Assembly: GCA_037951105.1 (NCBI GenBank)
Contig: JBAMJV010003816.1
Span: 1 to 64,000, forward strand
DNA from: Echinarachnius parma
Taxonomy: Eukaryota; Echinodermata; Echinoidea; Clypeasteroida; Echinarachniidae
Direction of reading: 5' to 3'
Length of the DNA stretch: 64,000 nucleotides
A program made the position numbers and the translations under genes. This document shows, one piece after another, positions 1 through 9,790 of this stretch. Position 1 is the first letter of the stretch. Every line of letters begins with the position of its first letter. The notes under the pieces are model-generated. The model was given only the letters and a program-made list of their open reading frames with translations, did no database searches and was not told where the DNA came from.

Positions 1-724
1 GCCAGTGTTAAGCCCCTGCACCCTGGGTAGTCTAAATTCTGCTTATTTTCCCCAGGTCTTGCTCGATTGAGCGAAGGATCTGAGATACATTGGCCGTTTC
101 CTGACGAGGGGGATGACTGTTGCGTGATTGTCCAAAGAGCGGTGGCAAAACAAAAAATGCAAGCTTCTTCGTTAATTTGTTACGCCAAGCGCTCTCGCTA
201 ATTCTGGAACAAATTAACCAAGGGATTAGTGTTTAATTTGGACTCGTGGGGTTTGGCAGAGGGGGGATAGTAGGAACAGGTCATATCTCTAGATAGCTAA
301 GACAAACACTCGCTGAACGATGAATGGTCAAACAAAACAAAAACAAGGGAGAGGACATCTTTAATGCAAAGGTCTACAGAAAACCTTTGATTAATCAATT
401 TGTTTAATAGCCTATAACTGCTAGTAGCTAATTCTGGAGCAAATTTTAGCCCCGGATATTAGTATTTGGACTCATGGGGTTAATAGGGGAGAGTGGGCTA
501 AGTACGGAACAGGTTATATAGATCTCTAGATAGCTACATGTAAGACGAACACTCGCTGAACAGTGTTTATGGTCAAACAAAACAAAAACAAGGGAGAGGA
601 AACCTTCAACACAAAGGTCTAAAGAAAACGGGTCATTAGTTTTTTTTTAAATTTAGTGCTAGTAGCTAATTCTGGAACAATTTTTGTTTTACCCCAGAAC
701 TTGGACTCATGGGGATTAGGGGAT

Positions 725-754
<30 letters not shown>
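725..754 (+). repeat. Poly-G run of 30
   Basis: Thirty uninterrupted G residues inside one unit of the ~235-bp array. Sister units carry the same position as 5-11 G, so this is local expansion of an existing G tract. It could form a G-quadruplex and is prone to length error in sequencing. Confidence 0.9.
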
Positions 755-755
<1 letters not shown>

Positions 756-850
756 AAGCAGGGAACAGGTCATACCTCCAGCTATCACGGACACTCGCAG
801 ATGCGAATCATCAATGATGAATGGCAAAACAAAATGAAACTAGATGGATC

Positions 851-870
851 TTCGATTGCGCGCAATCGAA
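851..870. repeat. Perfect 20-bp palindrome at element edge
   Basis: TTCGATTGCG is followed directly by its exact reverse complement CGCAATCGAA, with no spacer. It lies 3 bp outside the TTATGCCTCCGC terminus of the composite element at 873-2109, so it may be the true 5-prime subterminal hairpin of that element and not flanking DNA. Confidence 0.85.
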
Positions 871-1236
871 AATTATGCCTCCGCTATCACGCGATTTTAA
901 TATGCCCAAATTAACATGCACTGATTTAATTTTTCTTATATTTTGAGTCCTGTGACCTTGACCATATGATCCCAATCTTTGATGGCTCCCTAAAAAACAG
1001 TCAGGTACCAAGTTTGATTGAAATCTGACATTTAGTTCTTGAGATTTTGGTATTACAAGCTTTTTTGCATGTATAATGAGTCCCGTGACCTTGACCTCAA
1101 CCTCATGACCCCAACATTTTATGGCTACGTTGACTCTTTATGATACAGGTACCGAGTTTGATTGAAATCTGACATTCAGTTCTTGAAATTTTGCAATTAC
1201 AAGCCATTTTCGCATACATATTGAGTCATGTGACCT

Positions 1237-1249
1237 TGACCTTTGACCT
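1237..1249 (-). promoter_or_regulatory. Perfect DR1 nuclear-receptor motif
   Basis: The plus strand reads TGACCTTTGACCT, which is AGGTCAAAGGTCA on the minus strand: two perfect AGGTCA half-sites one base apart, the consensus for RXR heterodimers and HNF4. The preceding TGACCTTGA (TCAAGGTCA on the minus strand) is an extended half-site of the ERR/SF-1 type. The motif match is direct; any binding is inference. Confidence 0.4.
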
Positions 1250-1689
1250 CATGACCCCCCAAATCTAATCAGATCAGTGGCACCCCGATATGTACACTCA
1301 TACCTAGTATGTAATTGATCCGTCAACCGGTTCTTGAGATATCGCAAGAACGAGGCATTTTTGCACATACATTGATTCCTGTGACCTTGACCTTTGTCCT
1401 CATGAACCCCAAAATCTAATCAGATCATTGCCACCCCAATATCTACACTAATACCAAGTTTGAATTTGATCCGTCAACCAGTTCTTGAGATATCGCGAGA
1501 ACGAGGCATTTTTGCATATATATTGAGTCCTGTGACCTTGACCTTTAACCTCATGAACCCCAAAATCTAATCAGATCATTGCCACCCCAATATCTACACT
1601 AATACCAAGTTTGAATTTGATCCGTCAACCAGTTCTTGAGATATCGCGAGAACGAGGCATTTTTGCATATATATCGAGTCCTGTGACCT

Positions 1690-1702
1690 TGACCTTTGAC
1701 CT
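1690..1702 (-). promoter_or_regulatory. Perfect DR1 nuclear-receptor motif, second copy
   Basis: Same 13-bp DR1 as at 1237, in the sixth core unit, again preceded by TGACCTTGA. The two intervening units carry one-base changes in this site (tttgTcct and tttAacct), so the motif is not uniformly kept. Confidence 0.4.
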
Positions 1703-1840
1703 CATGACCCCTAAAATCTAATCAGATCATTGCCACCCCAATATCTACACTAATACCAAGTTTGAATTTGATCCGTCAACCAGTTCTTGAGATATCGCGA
1801 GAACGAGGCATTTTTGCATATATATTGAGTCCTGTGACTT

Positions 1841-1853
1841 TGACCTTTGACCT
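1841..1853 (-). promoter_or_regulatory. Perfect DR1 nuclear-receptor motif, third copy
   Basis: Same DR1 in the last core unit. Here the upstream extended half-site is altered to TGACTTTGA, which leaves three TGAC-type half-sites in a row. Confidence 0.4.
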
Positions 1854-1959
1854 CATGACCCCTAAAATCTAATCAGATCATTGTCACCCCAATATGTACA
1901 CTCATACCAAGTTTGAAATTGATCCGTCAACTGGTTCTTGAGATATCGCGAGAACGAAA

Positions 1960-2062
1960 ACGGGACGTACGGACGGACGTACGGACGGACGTACGGACGG
2001 ACGTACGGACGGACGTACGGACGGACGTACGGACGGACGGACGGACGGACGGACGGACGGAC
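1960..2062 (+). repeat. GGAC/GTAC microsatellite
   Basis: About 100 bp of alternating acggacgt and ggac units: first a regular 8-bp period (ggacgtac), then pure GGAC. It separates the tandem core from the terminal hairpin of the composite element. Apparent reading frames on both strands are simple peptide repeats with no gene support. Confidence 0.95.
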
Positions 2063-2073
2063 AACCCGAAAAC

Positions 2074-2109
2074 ATAATGCCTCCGGCCACTTCGTTGGCG
2101 GAGGCATAA
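2074..2109 (+). other. Terminal hairpin of the composite element
   Basis: ATAATGCCTCCGGCCA, the loop cttcgt, then TGGCGGAGGCATAA forms a near-perfect stem. The right arm is also the inverse of the left terminus at 873. A 3-prime stem-loop is expected for Helitron-group elements; a hairpin-ended TIR element is the alternative. The hairpin at 45598 shares the cttcgtt loop. Confidence 0.75.
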
Positions 2110-2902
2110 AAAGAGGGAGGATCTTCAAAACATTGGTCATAAGAGCGGGTGATTACAAACATTCAAAAAATAGTTTTGCCACTTGCTTGTAGAGCTATTT
2201 CTGCAACAATTACACAAGGTGATTAGTGTTTTGGACTCATGGGGGGAGGGGGAGGGGGAGTGGGAGAGGGCAATAAAGGAATGGGTCGTATCTCCAGCTA
2301 ACACAGACACTCTGCGAATGATGAATGGTCAAACCAAAACAAGGGAGAGGAATCTTCAACATATCTTCAACACATCGGGCAAATAAAAACCTTTCATTAA
2401 TCAATTTAGCCCAGTGCTAGTAGCTAATTTAGGAACAATTACACCTGGGGATTAGTGTTTTGGACTCATGGGGGTAAGGGGAGGGGGGAAGCAGGGAACA
2501 GGTCATATCTCCAGCTAACATGAACACTCACAGCTGCAAATGATGAATGGTCAAACAAAAACAAAAACAGGAGAGTGGAAGTCTTCCAACCTATAGGTCT
2601 AAAGAGGGGGCATGAAATGAAAAAATCTTTTATTAATTAATTTGAGCCGAGCGCCAGTAGCTAATTCTGGAACATATTTTTAGAAGGGGATTAGGGTTTT
2701 GGACTCGTGGGGGTAGGAGGAAGTGGCCGAGGAGTGAACAGGTCGTATCTGTAGCTAACAGGAACACTCAAATGATGCGAACGATGAATGGTCAATCATA
2801 AACCAGAAAACAAGGGAGTGGAAATCTTCAAAACATCGGTCTAAAGATTGGCCAAAGAAAACCTGTCATTAATTAATTTGAATAGCCAAGTGCTAGTATC
2901 TA

Positions 2903-3380
2903 GCAGCGTGTTCACACACAAAAAAAATTCATCCCGAAATCATGACTAACGAAACGTTGTATAAAGAATCATGATTAACGAAAATAACGAACGTTCACAC
3001 ACACAAAAACAAGATCCCAAAACAGCTGGCATTCAGCTGCATGAAACATCGTATAAGTGCGCAGTTTTCTACTGCGCAGTGTGCTGTCTTTTTTCTGTCT
3101 AAGCCACGCCCAGTTATACGAGTCGTAAAAATAGCGAATCATGATTAGCGAATCGACCGAGCGTTCACACACAAAACGAGCGTGATTCTTAAGTCAGCTC
3201 TCGTACGAAACGATGTTCAAACCCCCGTTTCGTTAATCATGATTCTTTATACGACGTTTCGTTAGTGAGCGTACAGACACACAATTTCCGACAATTTCCG
3301 TCGTATAGCTAGTCAAGAGCTGACTAAAGAATCAGCTCCTGACTAGCTATACGATGAAATTTTTGTGTGTGAACACGGGG
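2903..3380. mobile_element. TA-flanked foldback element, copy 1 (478 bp)
   Basis: The ends CGTGTTCACACACAAAAA and TTTTTGTGTGTGAACACG are inverse, flanked by TA on both sides (2901-2902 and 3381-3382). Inside, ACGAAACG, aatcatgattaacg and cgttcacacacaaaa recur in both orientations, so the element is a nest of inverted repeats around a short core containing ctgcgcagtgtgctgtc. The copy at 30160-30673 has the same ends with its core reversed. There is no coding capacity. A TA target fits Tc1/mariner-type or related transposases. It interrupts a unit of the ~235-bp array. Confidence 0.85.
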
Positions 3381-3780
3381 TAATTCTTGAACAATTATTT
3401 ACAGGGATTATGGTTTTAGACTCATGGGGGTAAGGGGAGGGGGGGGGGGCAAGCAAGGAACAAACAGATCATATCTCTAGCTCACAGGAACACTCAAATG
3501 ATGCGTACGATTGAATGGTCAAACAAAAACAAAACGATGGAGAGGAAATCATCAACATTAGCAGGCGATAAAAACCTCTCTTGAGCATTCATTTAGGTCT
3601 TTTATTTAGGCAAGTGTGAGAAGCTAATTTTGGAACAATTTTTCAAACTGGAAGTTGGAGTTAGGTCTCATGGATATTGGGGGAGGGGGTAAAAAGTACA
3701 GAGGTTGATACTAGCTACTATAAGCACTCATTGATAGCGAAGTAACTAAACGATGATGGAAAAGGAGTTAAAAAGAAAGA

Positions 3781-4165
3781 TTTGCAGTAGGCTAAAAAAA
3801 AAATTAAATTAAATTATCTTTTTGTTAGCCGCATTATATGCATAGACTCTGGGAATGGTATGTTGCTAATCATAGAAAAGAAAAGGAAAATCTTAAACAG
3901 TACTTAGTAAACAAAATGGTGCATTTATCTATCTCCCAGACAATAAGAGCAAATATTACGTAGTAAAATGGAAAACAGGAGAAGAAAAAAGATGTGTAAA
4001 GTACTGAACTAAGTGAAAAGTGAATCATAAAAGTGATAGAATCTTTTTCTGTCGGGCCACATGGGCATACAGACGGACTTGGCAACGTCATCCTCAAGTA
4101 CATCATCGCAGAAGAATTACTTTCCTCACATTGGACTTGCGTGTTAATTCTTTGCATTTGGGAGC
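3781..4165. other. No feature recognised
   Basis: About 385 bp of AT-rich sequence with a short A/T-rich stretch near 3795-3825. I see no recognisable reading frame, terminal repeat or RNA motif. Confidence 0.6.
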
Positions 4166-4541
4166 TTAAAGGGATCTCGTAACATTGTTGAAATCCTCAA
4201 AATCCAATTGGAATTCTAACGGTTCCATCATACCTTGTTGTATTCGTATTACCAATAGAAGCATGGGACAGGCTTCGGTTTTTCAAATTTCCCTTTCGTT
4301 AAAAAGATATTTACGATTGAAGTGTTCAGATGTTAAACTATCCAATAACCGTGTACAAAGTCAGTGCAAAGAGTTAGTGAATATCAATTTGCATTTTTGC
4401 TCATTACTCGGCCATATAACGTCCATTTAATTTGAAATGTTCACACAATACCCAGTGGACATATAAGATAACAACAATATACATTGTATCAACCATTCAT
4501 CACTTTTTGCACATGTCAACAAAGTTACTAGATCCCTTTAA
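4166..4541 (+). mobile_element. TTAA-1 miniature element, near full length
   Basis: Left end TTAAAGGGATCTCGTAACAT, right end TTACTAGATCCCTTTAA; terminal inverted repeats of about 18 bp start and finish with TTAA. The interior shares the family order caaatcctcaaaatcc, a frgggacaggttt-type block (gggacaggcttcggttt), aaaagatatttacgattga, a gtgtacaaagtcagtgcaaa block, ttgctcattactcggccata, acacaataccc and cttttgcacatgtcaacaaa. Family length is about 365-380 bp. It has no coding capacity and needs a transposase in trans. The TTAAAGG end and TTAA target resemble the T2/Kolobok group described from Xenopus; a piggyBac-type enzyme is the alternative. Confidence 0.9.
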
Positions 4542-5992
4542 ATCCTCTCGCTCGTATGTTTCCTCCATGAATTATTTTGGTGATCTTATCATCTTAAGTG
4601 ATTATAAACCAATGTGGGTTTCATAAAATTATTTCATGGATCATAAACGTGCAACTGAAAGAAATGTGTGTTTCATAAATCCGTTCATAGATCTCTTATA
4701 GTGATAATGCAATGTGGGTGGCACGAGATAGAGATAATATATCTATATGAACTTCTGTCGAGTTGGAATGCGTCGCATTGCATCGGTCATTCCGAACAAA
4801 GACAGACAGACAGAGGTCTGGTCATGAGGATATGATTATATAATTAGTCTCTGGTTATGAATGATACACCAAATGACTGGAAGGCATCTGTTCATGAAGT
4901 TTCGGGGAATGACTGTGTTGGGTATGGGTATGGGTTCTTGTAAACCGTGAGACAACACTAGCCCATAAACAACAGTACTGATCTCTGTATAAGTTTTGCT
5001 TTCGGTTTGTTTCACTAATTAAAAACAAAGGGTCTTCATCAAGCTTTCATCTCTTTGCAAACAATCTGCAGTAATTCACTACATACTTTGACGATTAGTA
5101 TTTTAAAAATAGAGCACTACATCAAATTAAGCTAAAAATCGAAAGATTCTGATTAAGTTTACAAACTCACCTTTCTGGAGTGATTTATATCCACTACCAT
5201 GAAAAGGTCATTTCCCAAGCGCTATCCAATATGTACAGAAGATACAATGTTTCCATCAAATGTGGGAAGCTCTCAATGAAACGATATTCAACAAACTTGC
5301 AGTCAACCTAAAATGAGAAGATCAAAAGTGGAGAGAAGAGAAACGATTAAATTCATATATGTATGTATTTTCCTATTTATCAAACTGATATCAAAATATA
5401 CAAACATCATGTTCCACAACAGCCAAAGTTGCCAAACTGTACATGTATGAGGGGATCATGCTGTAACACTCTCTGGAAGCATGAATGAATAGTTTTGAGT
5501 GTTACAGAAAGACAAGTAAATGGTACAGATTTCAATAATATTGAAGTCCAATATAATGATATGTTACAATACCTTTTAATAAAGAGACCAGCCTGAATAC
5601 ATGAATGTTTTACCTAAATCTAGTCTTGCATGAACTCCTGAATAAGTTGATGTATTCAACCAAAACTTTTGAGTAAGGAATTCCATCCAGGACTGCATTC
5701 CTATGCAAGGCAAGCATATATATAATTACATTTGCATTACTTGTTTCAAGTTAATATGACCAGTCTCCAATAAATTGAACTTGTATGTCTGCTATGTCTT
5801 GCAATCCTACATGTATGTAATTCAACGTCAGCTTCAATCGGATCTAGGAATAATCATCTAGAATGTATGTCCCTGAACTTTTATGTCATCTTGTAATGAG
5901 CTTGTCAGAGTTGCTGTCTGCAACCAACATTCAAACTAATTCTTTGTAACCTTTTAAACACTGTTGCAAGATTTGCAGAGAAATATTTTAAT
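4542..5992. other. No gene or element recognised
   Basis: Roughly 1.45 kb of AT-rich sequence with scattered TACATGTA-like words and a short agacagacagacag run near 4801. The segment 5925-5990 is duplicated at 6600-6665 with changes, so a small local duplication flanks the stacked TTAA elements that follow. No convincing exon, RNA or TIR pair was found. Confidence 0.55.
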
Positions 5993-6382
5993 TTAAAGGA
6001 ACTACAGCGTCTAGATGGCCTAATTTTCACAATTCGGCTCTCTATATGTAATTTTTCCCGAAGAAAAAGAATTTGGCAGTCATTTCTCATGAAATCAATC
6101 AATTTTGGGGTAATTAGTAAATATCTAATTGTCCTGGGAACGCCCCTCATCTAAAGAACGTAAGCCAATGAATTGTCAATCACATGTCGATCACGCTGCC
6201 GATTCCGGACCCTAAATGTGGGTGGGGCGTAAACTGGCTGCTAAGTGAGATTTGGCATAAGAAAACTAGTCTTAAATCACTACTGTGTTTATTTTCATGG
6301 ATTTTTTTTCGGCAGACCTATGTTTCAAGTCATCAACTATGGAATAAGTGTCAAAGTACGTTGTATTTTTTAGGCCCTTTAA
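5993..6382 (+). mobile_element. TTAA-2 element, copy 1
   Basis: Starts TTAAAGGAACTACAGCGTC and ends with a degenerate inverse, cgttgtattttttaggcccTTTAA. The copy at 39765-40253 shares more than 300 bp, including catgaaatcaatcaattttg, taaatgtggg-ggggcgtaaac and ctactgtgtttattttcatg. This copy lacks a ~100-bp central segment present in copy 2. A frame at 6184 is shared by both copies, but differences fall at all codon positions, so it is not evidence of a protein. Confidence 0.85.
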
Positions 6383-6524
6383 AGGGAACCAACACCCCAA
6401 CATAATATCCTTTTAAATGAGAGTTATTTTCAGGGAAAAAAATAGGATTCCAGACAAATTCTATCATTTGAACCAAAACATATAACTAAGCCTGTGTTGT
6501 TCTTTGCGTGGTGATCCCATTTAA
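6379..6524 (+). mobile_element. TTAA-3 element, short copy
   Basis: Begins TTAAAGGGAACCAACACCCC immediately where the TTAA-2 copy ends, sharing one TTAA. Its right end, tgttgttctttgcgtggtgatcccatttaa, matches the right end of the TTAA-4 element at 58120-58569. It is therefore either a recombinant with a TTAA-3 left end and a TTAA-4 right end, or evidence that these two families are related. About 146 bp, with no coding capacity. Confidence 0.7.
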
Positions 6525-6600
6525 CCCATTCTCTGCTCGTTCTTGCAGTCTCCACAGAGTTAATACAGGACCCACCAGGTTCCCACAGGCAATGGGTTGA
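6521..6600 (+). mobile_element. TTAA-8 small element
   Basis: TTAACCCATTCTCTGCTCGT at the left and GGCAATGGGTTGA at the right are imperfect inverses. It abuts the TTAA-3 copy at a shared TTAA. Relatives lie at 6668, 12242 and 52999, with shared words gagttaatacaggacccacc or atagactttgtaca. About 80-120 bp. Confidence 0.55.
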
Positions 6601-6667
6601 CTAACATTCAAGCTAATCATTTGTAACCTTCTAAACACCATTGCAAAATATTCAGATAAATAACATA

Positions 6668-6790
6668 TTAACCCGTTCTATACTAGAGTTTGCAATCTCC
6701 ATGATTGTATAGAGTTAATACAGGCCCCACCATGTTCGCAAAGGCACTTCTCAACAAATTGTAATGAATAGTTGGCATTGAGATGGTTAA
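6668..6790 (+). mobile_element. TTAA-8 small element, second copy
   Basis: TTAACCCGTTCTATACTAGA at the left, ttggcattgagatggTTAACC at the right. It shares gagttaatacaggnccccacca with the copy at 6521. The 65 bp between the two copies duplicates 5925-5990, the sequence flanking the stack on its other side. Confidence 0.5.
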
Positions 6791-7033
6791 CCGAGTCTTC
6801 ACACCCTCTTCATCCTCCTCTTGTAATTAAATTCCTTCTGGGAATGAAAAAGGGGGGGAAATGCATTTCTAAAAATCGTTATAATCGTGCTCGACTTCTC
6901 TAGGGACAAGACGGGAAGTAGCTCCAGAACTCATGTCTGCTTGAAAACAAGTCTGTCACAACTCGCAAATTTCAAACTGTGTTTGCTTTTAAAAATTTGT
7001 ACTTGAAAGTCTTTTCAAAAGATTCAAAGAACC

Positions 7034-7358
7034 AGGGGGGTGTTTCACAAAATTCAATGTTGAACTTTGGACCAGACTTTTATGGAAAGCCATTCGTTTC
7101 TTTGTAAAATTGTTGGAACAGTTCTTTTAAATAAATGGCATACATTTTGATTGAAATCAGTTATTATTATTATTATTTGTATTATTATTATTTTTATTAT
7201 TATCATCAAGTCATTGATATACATTTTTGTTGGAAGTTTCAAATACTTATTTTTTTGCTTTTGAATATGTTTTATTCCAAGGCTACAAATGGCTTTCCAT
7301 AAAAGTCAAGTCCAACTTAGAGCTAAGTTCAACTTTGAATCTTTGTGAGACACCCCCA
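7034..7358. mobile_element. Foldback element, GGGGTGTTTCACAAA type, copy 1
   Basis: The left arm GGGGGGTGTTTCACAAA...ttgaactttggaccagactt with tttatggaaagccattcgtt is inverted at the right as ggctttccataaaagtcaag ... AACTTTGAATCTTTGTGAGA with CACCCCC. Arms are ~70 bp around an AT-rich ttattattatt core. The copy at 42118-42421 has the same ends. A frame at 7054-7242 on the minus strand is a by-product. Confidence 0.85.
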
Positions 7359-7836
7359 GAATGAAATTATGAAGATGTCAAAATTGCACTTGTTGGTTGA
7401 GCGACAAACCATATCAATATGCTGGCAAGTGCTAGACAAAATGAAAAATACACTTGTTACATGTATGTACACCAAAACAAAATTAACACTGAATTTCCTC
7501 TTAACATGATCTAAATACTTTTGACAACAGAAAAATAAAATGAGCACCAAAAGACAGAGAAGCAAGGCAAATGCGGTATTAAAGATCACAAAAGCGTGAT
7601 TGCATAACCAACATAGACAAGACCCTCTCCCTCTTCTTTTTCTGATTACGCACACAATTTTCATGTACTTCTATTGAAATTCAAATTAAAATTTTCCATT
7701 TGTTCTCATCTACCCATACAATAAATAAACTGTAACTAAACAGTGCTAATTCTTCAAAACAGAAACAAAATGATGACTTCAGAAAATTATGAAACACATG
7801 TTTTCACACAAAACAGGTAAAATGTAGACACTAAAA

Positions 7837-8110
7837 CAAGCCTCCACACTAACATTGTTCTCTACTGGCCTGTTTGGGCAATCAGTATCATAATTTTTAA
7901 AATGTTACTTGCCCATACAGAAAACTTACTTGCCTGCTTACTTCTAGATGAGTTTTACACATCAAGATTTAACATTATTCTCTCCTAGTTGAGAAATAAT
8001 TTAGTTGCCCAGTCGGGCAAGCAAACTAGGCCATTTATGAAATGTTACTTGCCCAACATCAGTTTTTACTTGCCCTGGGCAACAGGGCAAGAGCTAGTGT
8101 CGAGTCCTGA
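7837..8110 (-). mobile_element. GGGCAAGT-family element
   Basis: Runs from CAAGCCTCCACACTAAC to AGTGTCGAGTCCTG. The family is marked by repeated GGGCAAGT / ACTTGCCC words, the block GTTGCCCGATCGGGCAAC with a variable centre, and a tctctctagttgagagaaa-like middle. Ends are not simple inverted repeats (CAAGCCTCCACACTAAC against CAGGGCTCGACACTAGC) but share a CACTA-like word. About 270-330 bp. Other members lie at 9791, 13787, 32973, 36411, 37620, 45918, 50271, 51351 and 55901. Confidence 0.8.
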
Positions 8111-8181
8111 CTAAAATCTTAGAAGTATTTGCTCCTTCTGATTGAACAATCATGAACAAGCAGTGGCAGTGTATTTTTGTT

Positions 8182-8197
8182 GGGGGGGGGGGGGGGG
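8182..8197 (+). repeat. Poly-G run of 16
   Basis: Sixteen consecutive G residues flanked by tgtatttttgtt and tggacgagg. One of many long G/C homopolymers in the window. Confidence 0.85.
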
Positions 8198-8706
8198 TGG
8201 ACGAGGTAAATGGCATCCAAGCAAACAAAAAAATCATATTCTAAATGGGACTAAATTAGGCACCCCAGGTACCACCACTGTGTATTGTTCTAGAACATGA
8301 CTGCGAAAAATCTTGGCAAACGACCCATTCACAACTAATGAATTCTTTTAGCGCCACAATTAACGCTCCATTTCCTGGCACATATCCCAGGGTGCCACAT
8401 TCTGATCTAAAAGTGAAACAGGGTTTGGGGAGTGAGCATGACACACCTTCTCAAGATTTGAACATGTACACGGGGTACCAAAAAAAATGGATTAAAAAAA
8501 AATGAGTTTAGAAACTTTAGTGAACAGAAATGATCTTTGACTTTGATGGATTTCACTTTAAATTAAACTAAATATACATATGGCTAGGCCTTTATGGGAT
8601 TCTTTTGTAGTACAAATTCAATTTGAATACCTAAAATTCCTTGATATAATGTATAATGATGTATATAGCGCATTTAAATAACGATATGACCCTTTTCAAA
8701 GTTCAC

Positions 8707-8719
8707 TGACCTTTGACCT
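8707..8719 (-). promoter_or_regulatory. Isolated perfect DR1 motif
   Basis: TGACCTTTGACCT, identical to the DR1 sites in the 151-bp core at 1237-1853 but outside any recognised copy of that array. It may be chance or a relic of a decayed copy. No neighbouring promoter is seen. Confidence 0.25.
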
Positions 8720-9240
8720 GGATATAATTCATCCCTGATATGAACAGATTAGAATAAGGGATTCAGGCAATGCCAACAATTAACTTTTTTGCCTTGTGGC
8801 CCAGTAAAACAAGTGATACCTAAACCTAATTATGGTTGCCCCGCCCTCCCCCACAAAAAAAAAAAAAAAATTATATTTTGTTGCTCATTAGTTTGAGGGT
8901 AGAGAAGTAGTGTCAAACTCTAAAAAGACAATTTGGGTTTTGATAATACACAGAATGAAATTAGTTAGACCAATTGAGGTAGAGTAAAATGATGAACTTA
9001 GTGATAGCTCCACACGTGACAAGGTTGAGGGTAGAAACTAGAAAGCGTACAATACAGATGGTTTGGGTTTAACAGACTAAATTAAGTTGGACCGACTTGA
9101 GTTTGAGTCAAACTGGCTGTATATAGACCAAAGAGCAATTATATTGAACATTCCAGAGCCTCTACACTCCTATTTCCTCTGCACTTTTGACATCATCATG
9201 TTTACATTAACTACAGAAACTCATTGATATACACATGAAG

Positions 9241-9620
9241 TTAAAGGGATCTAGTATTCTTTGTTGACATGTGTAAAAAGTGATGAATAGTTGATAACAT
9301 TTGTATTTTTGTGATCTGATATGTCCACAAAGTAATGTGTTAAAATTTCATGTTAAGTGGATGGTATATATGGCCAAGTAATGAGCAAAAATGCAGCACA
9401 TTGCAATGACTTTGTACAAAGTTATAACTTTCCAGTGGATAATTAAAAATCTGAACACTTTAGTCATCAATATCTTTCTAACGAAGGGAAAATAATAAAA
9501 TTGTAAAAAACCTGTCCATGTTGCTATTGGTAATTTGAATACAACAGGGTATGAGAGAAGCACTACATATCTAAGTATTACAGTTTTGTGCATTTGGACA
9601 ATGTTACTAGATCCTTTTAA
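9241..9620 (-). mobile_element. TTAA-1 element
   Basis: Starts TTAAAGGGATCTAGTATTCT and ends AATGTTACTAGATCCTTTTAA. It lies opposite to the copy at 4166: the ttgttgacatgtgtaaaaag end is on the left. About 380 bp, with all family blocks recognisable. No coding capacity. Confidence 0.9.
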
Positions 9621-9790
9621 AGATCTTTTTCACCACATCATGTTTACATTAACTCTTGATTAAACTCCTGACATTCTCCCTAGTGTAAACATGTGCGTCC
9701 ACTTATTTACATCCTCCGTAAACTTCCAGACTTGATGAAGAAGACGACACCATGACAACCCCCTTTTTAATAGCTAACTTAATCCTTACG

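Larger units (their letters stand above)
944..1960 (+). repeat. Tandem core of seven units, period 151 bp in the last four
   Basis: Units start at TGAGTCCTGTGACC-like words at 944, 1077, 1222, 1373, 1524, 1675 and 1826, giving spacings of 133, 145, 151, 151, 151 and 151. The later units are nearly identical, running through aaaatctaatcagatcattg, taccaagtttgaatttgatc, cgtcaaccagttcttgagat and atcgcgagaacgaggcattt; the first two are older and shorter. This pattern suggests expansion from the right side. Each unit opens with a cluster of TGACC half-sites. Confidence 0.9.
873..2109 (+). mobile_element. Composite non-autonomous element, Helentron/pearl-like
   Basis: The left end TTATGCCTCCGC (873-884) is matched by its inverse GCGGAGGCATAA (2098-2109). 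Between them, in order, lie a core of seven ~133-151-bp tandem units, a GGAC/GTAC-type microsatellite and a terminal hairpin. Core repeats plus microsatellite plus 3-prime stem-loop is the layout described for Helentron-associated elements (DINE-1) and for bivalve pearl elements; assignment here is by architecture only. It lies inside a unit of the ~235-bp array. There is no coding capacity: long frames across it read the microsatellite as simple repeats. The left boundary could extend to about 836 if the palindrome at 851-870 belongs to the element. Confidence 0.65.
190..3780 (+). repeat. Tandem array of ~235-bp units, interrupted by insertions
   Basis: Units begin near 190, 425, 660, 2190, 2410, 2650, 3385 and 3620. 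Each runs in the same order: GCTAGTAGCTAATTCTGGAA, a ggactcatgggg segment with a G-rich tract, aacaggtcatatctc, gaacactc, gatgaatggtcaaac, then an A-rich gggagaggaaatcttcaaca block. Units are clearly diverged and their G tracts differ greatly in length. Two mobile elements (873-2109 and 2903-3380) sit inside units, so the array predates both. No function is recognised. Confidence 0.9.

Noticed and set aside
1862..2192. Open frames over the GGAC/GTAC microsatellite (RPSV- and GRTY-type repeats)
   Set aside because: A 4-bp microsatellite without stops is open in several frames at once; it is not evidence of coding.
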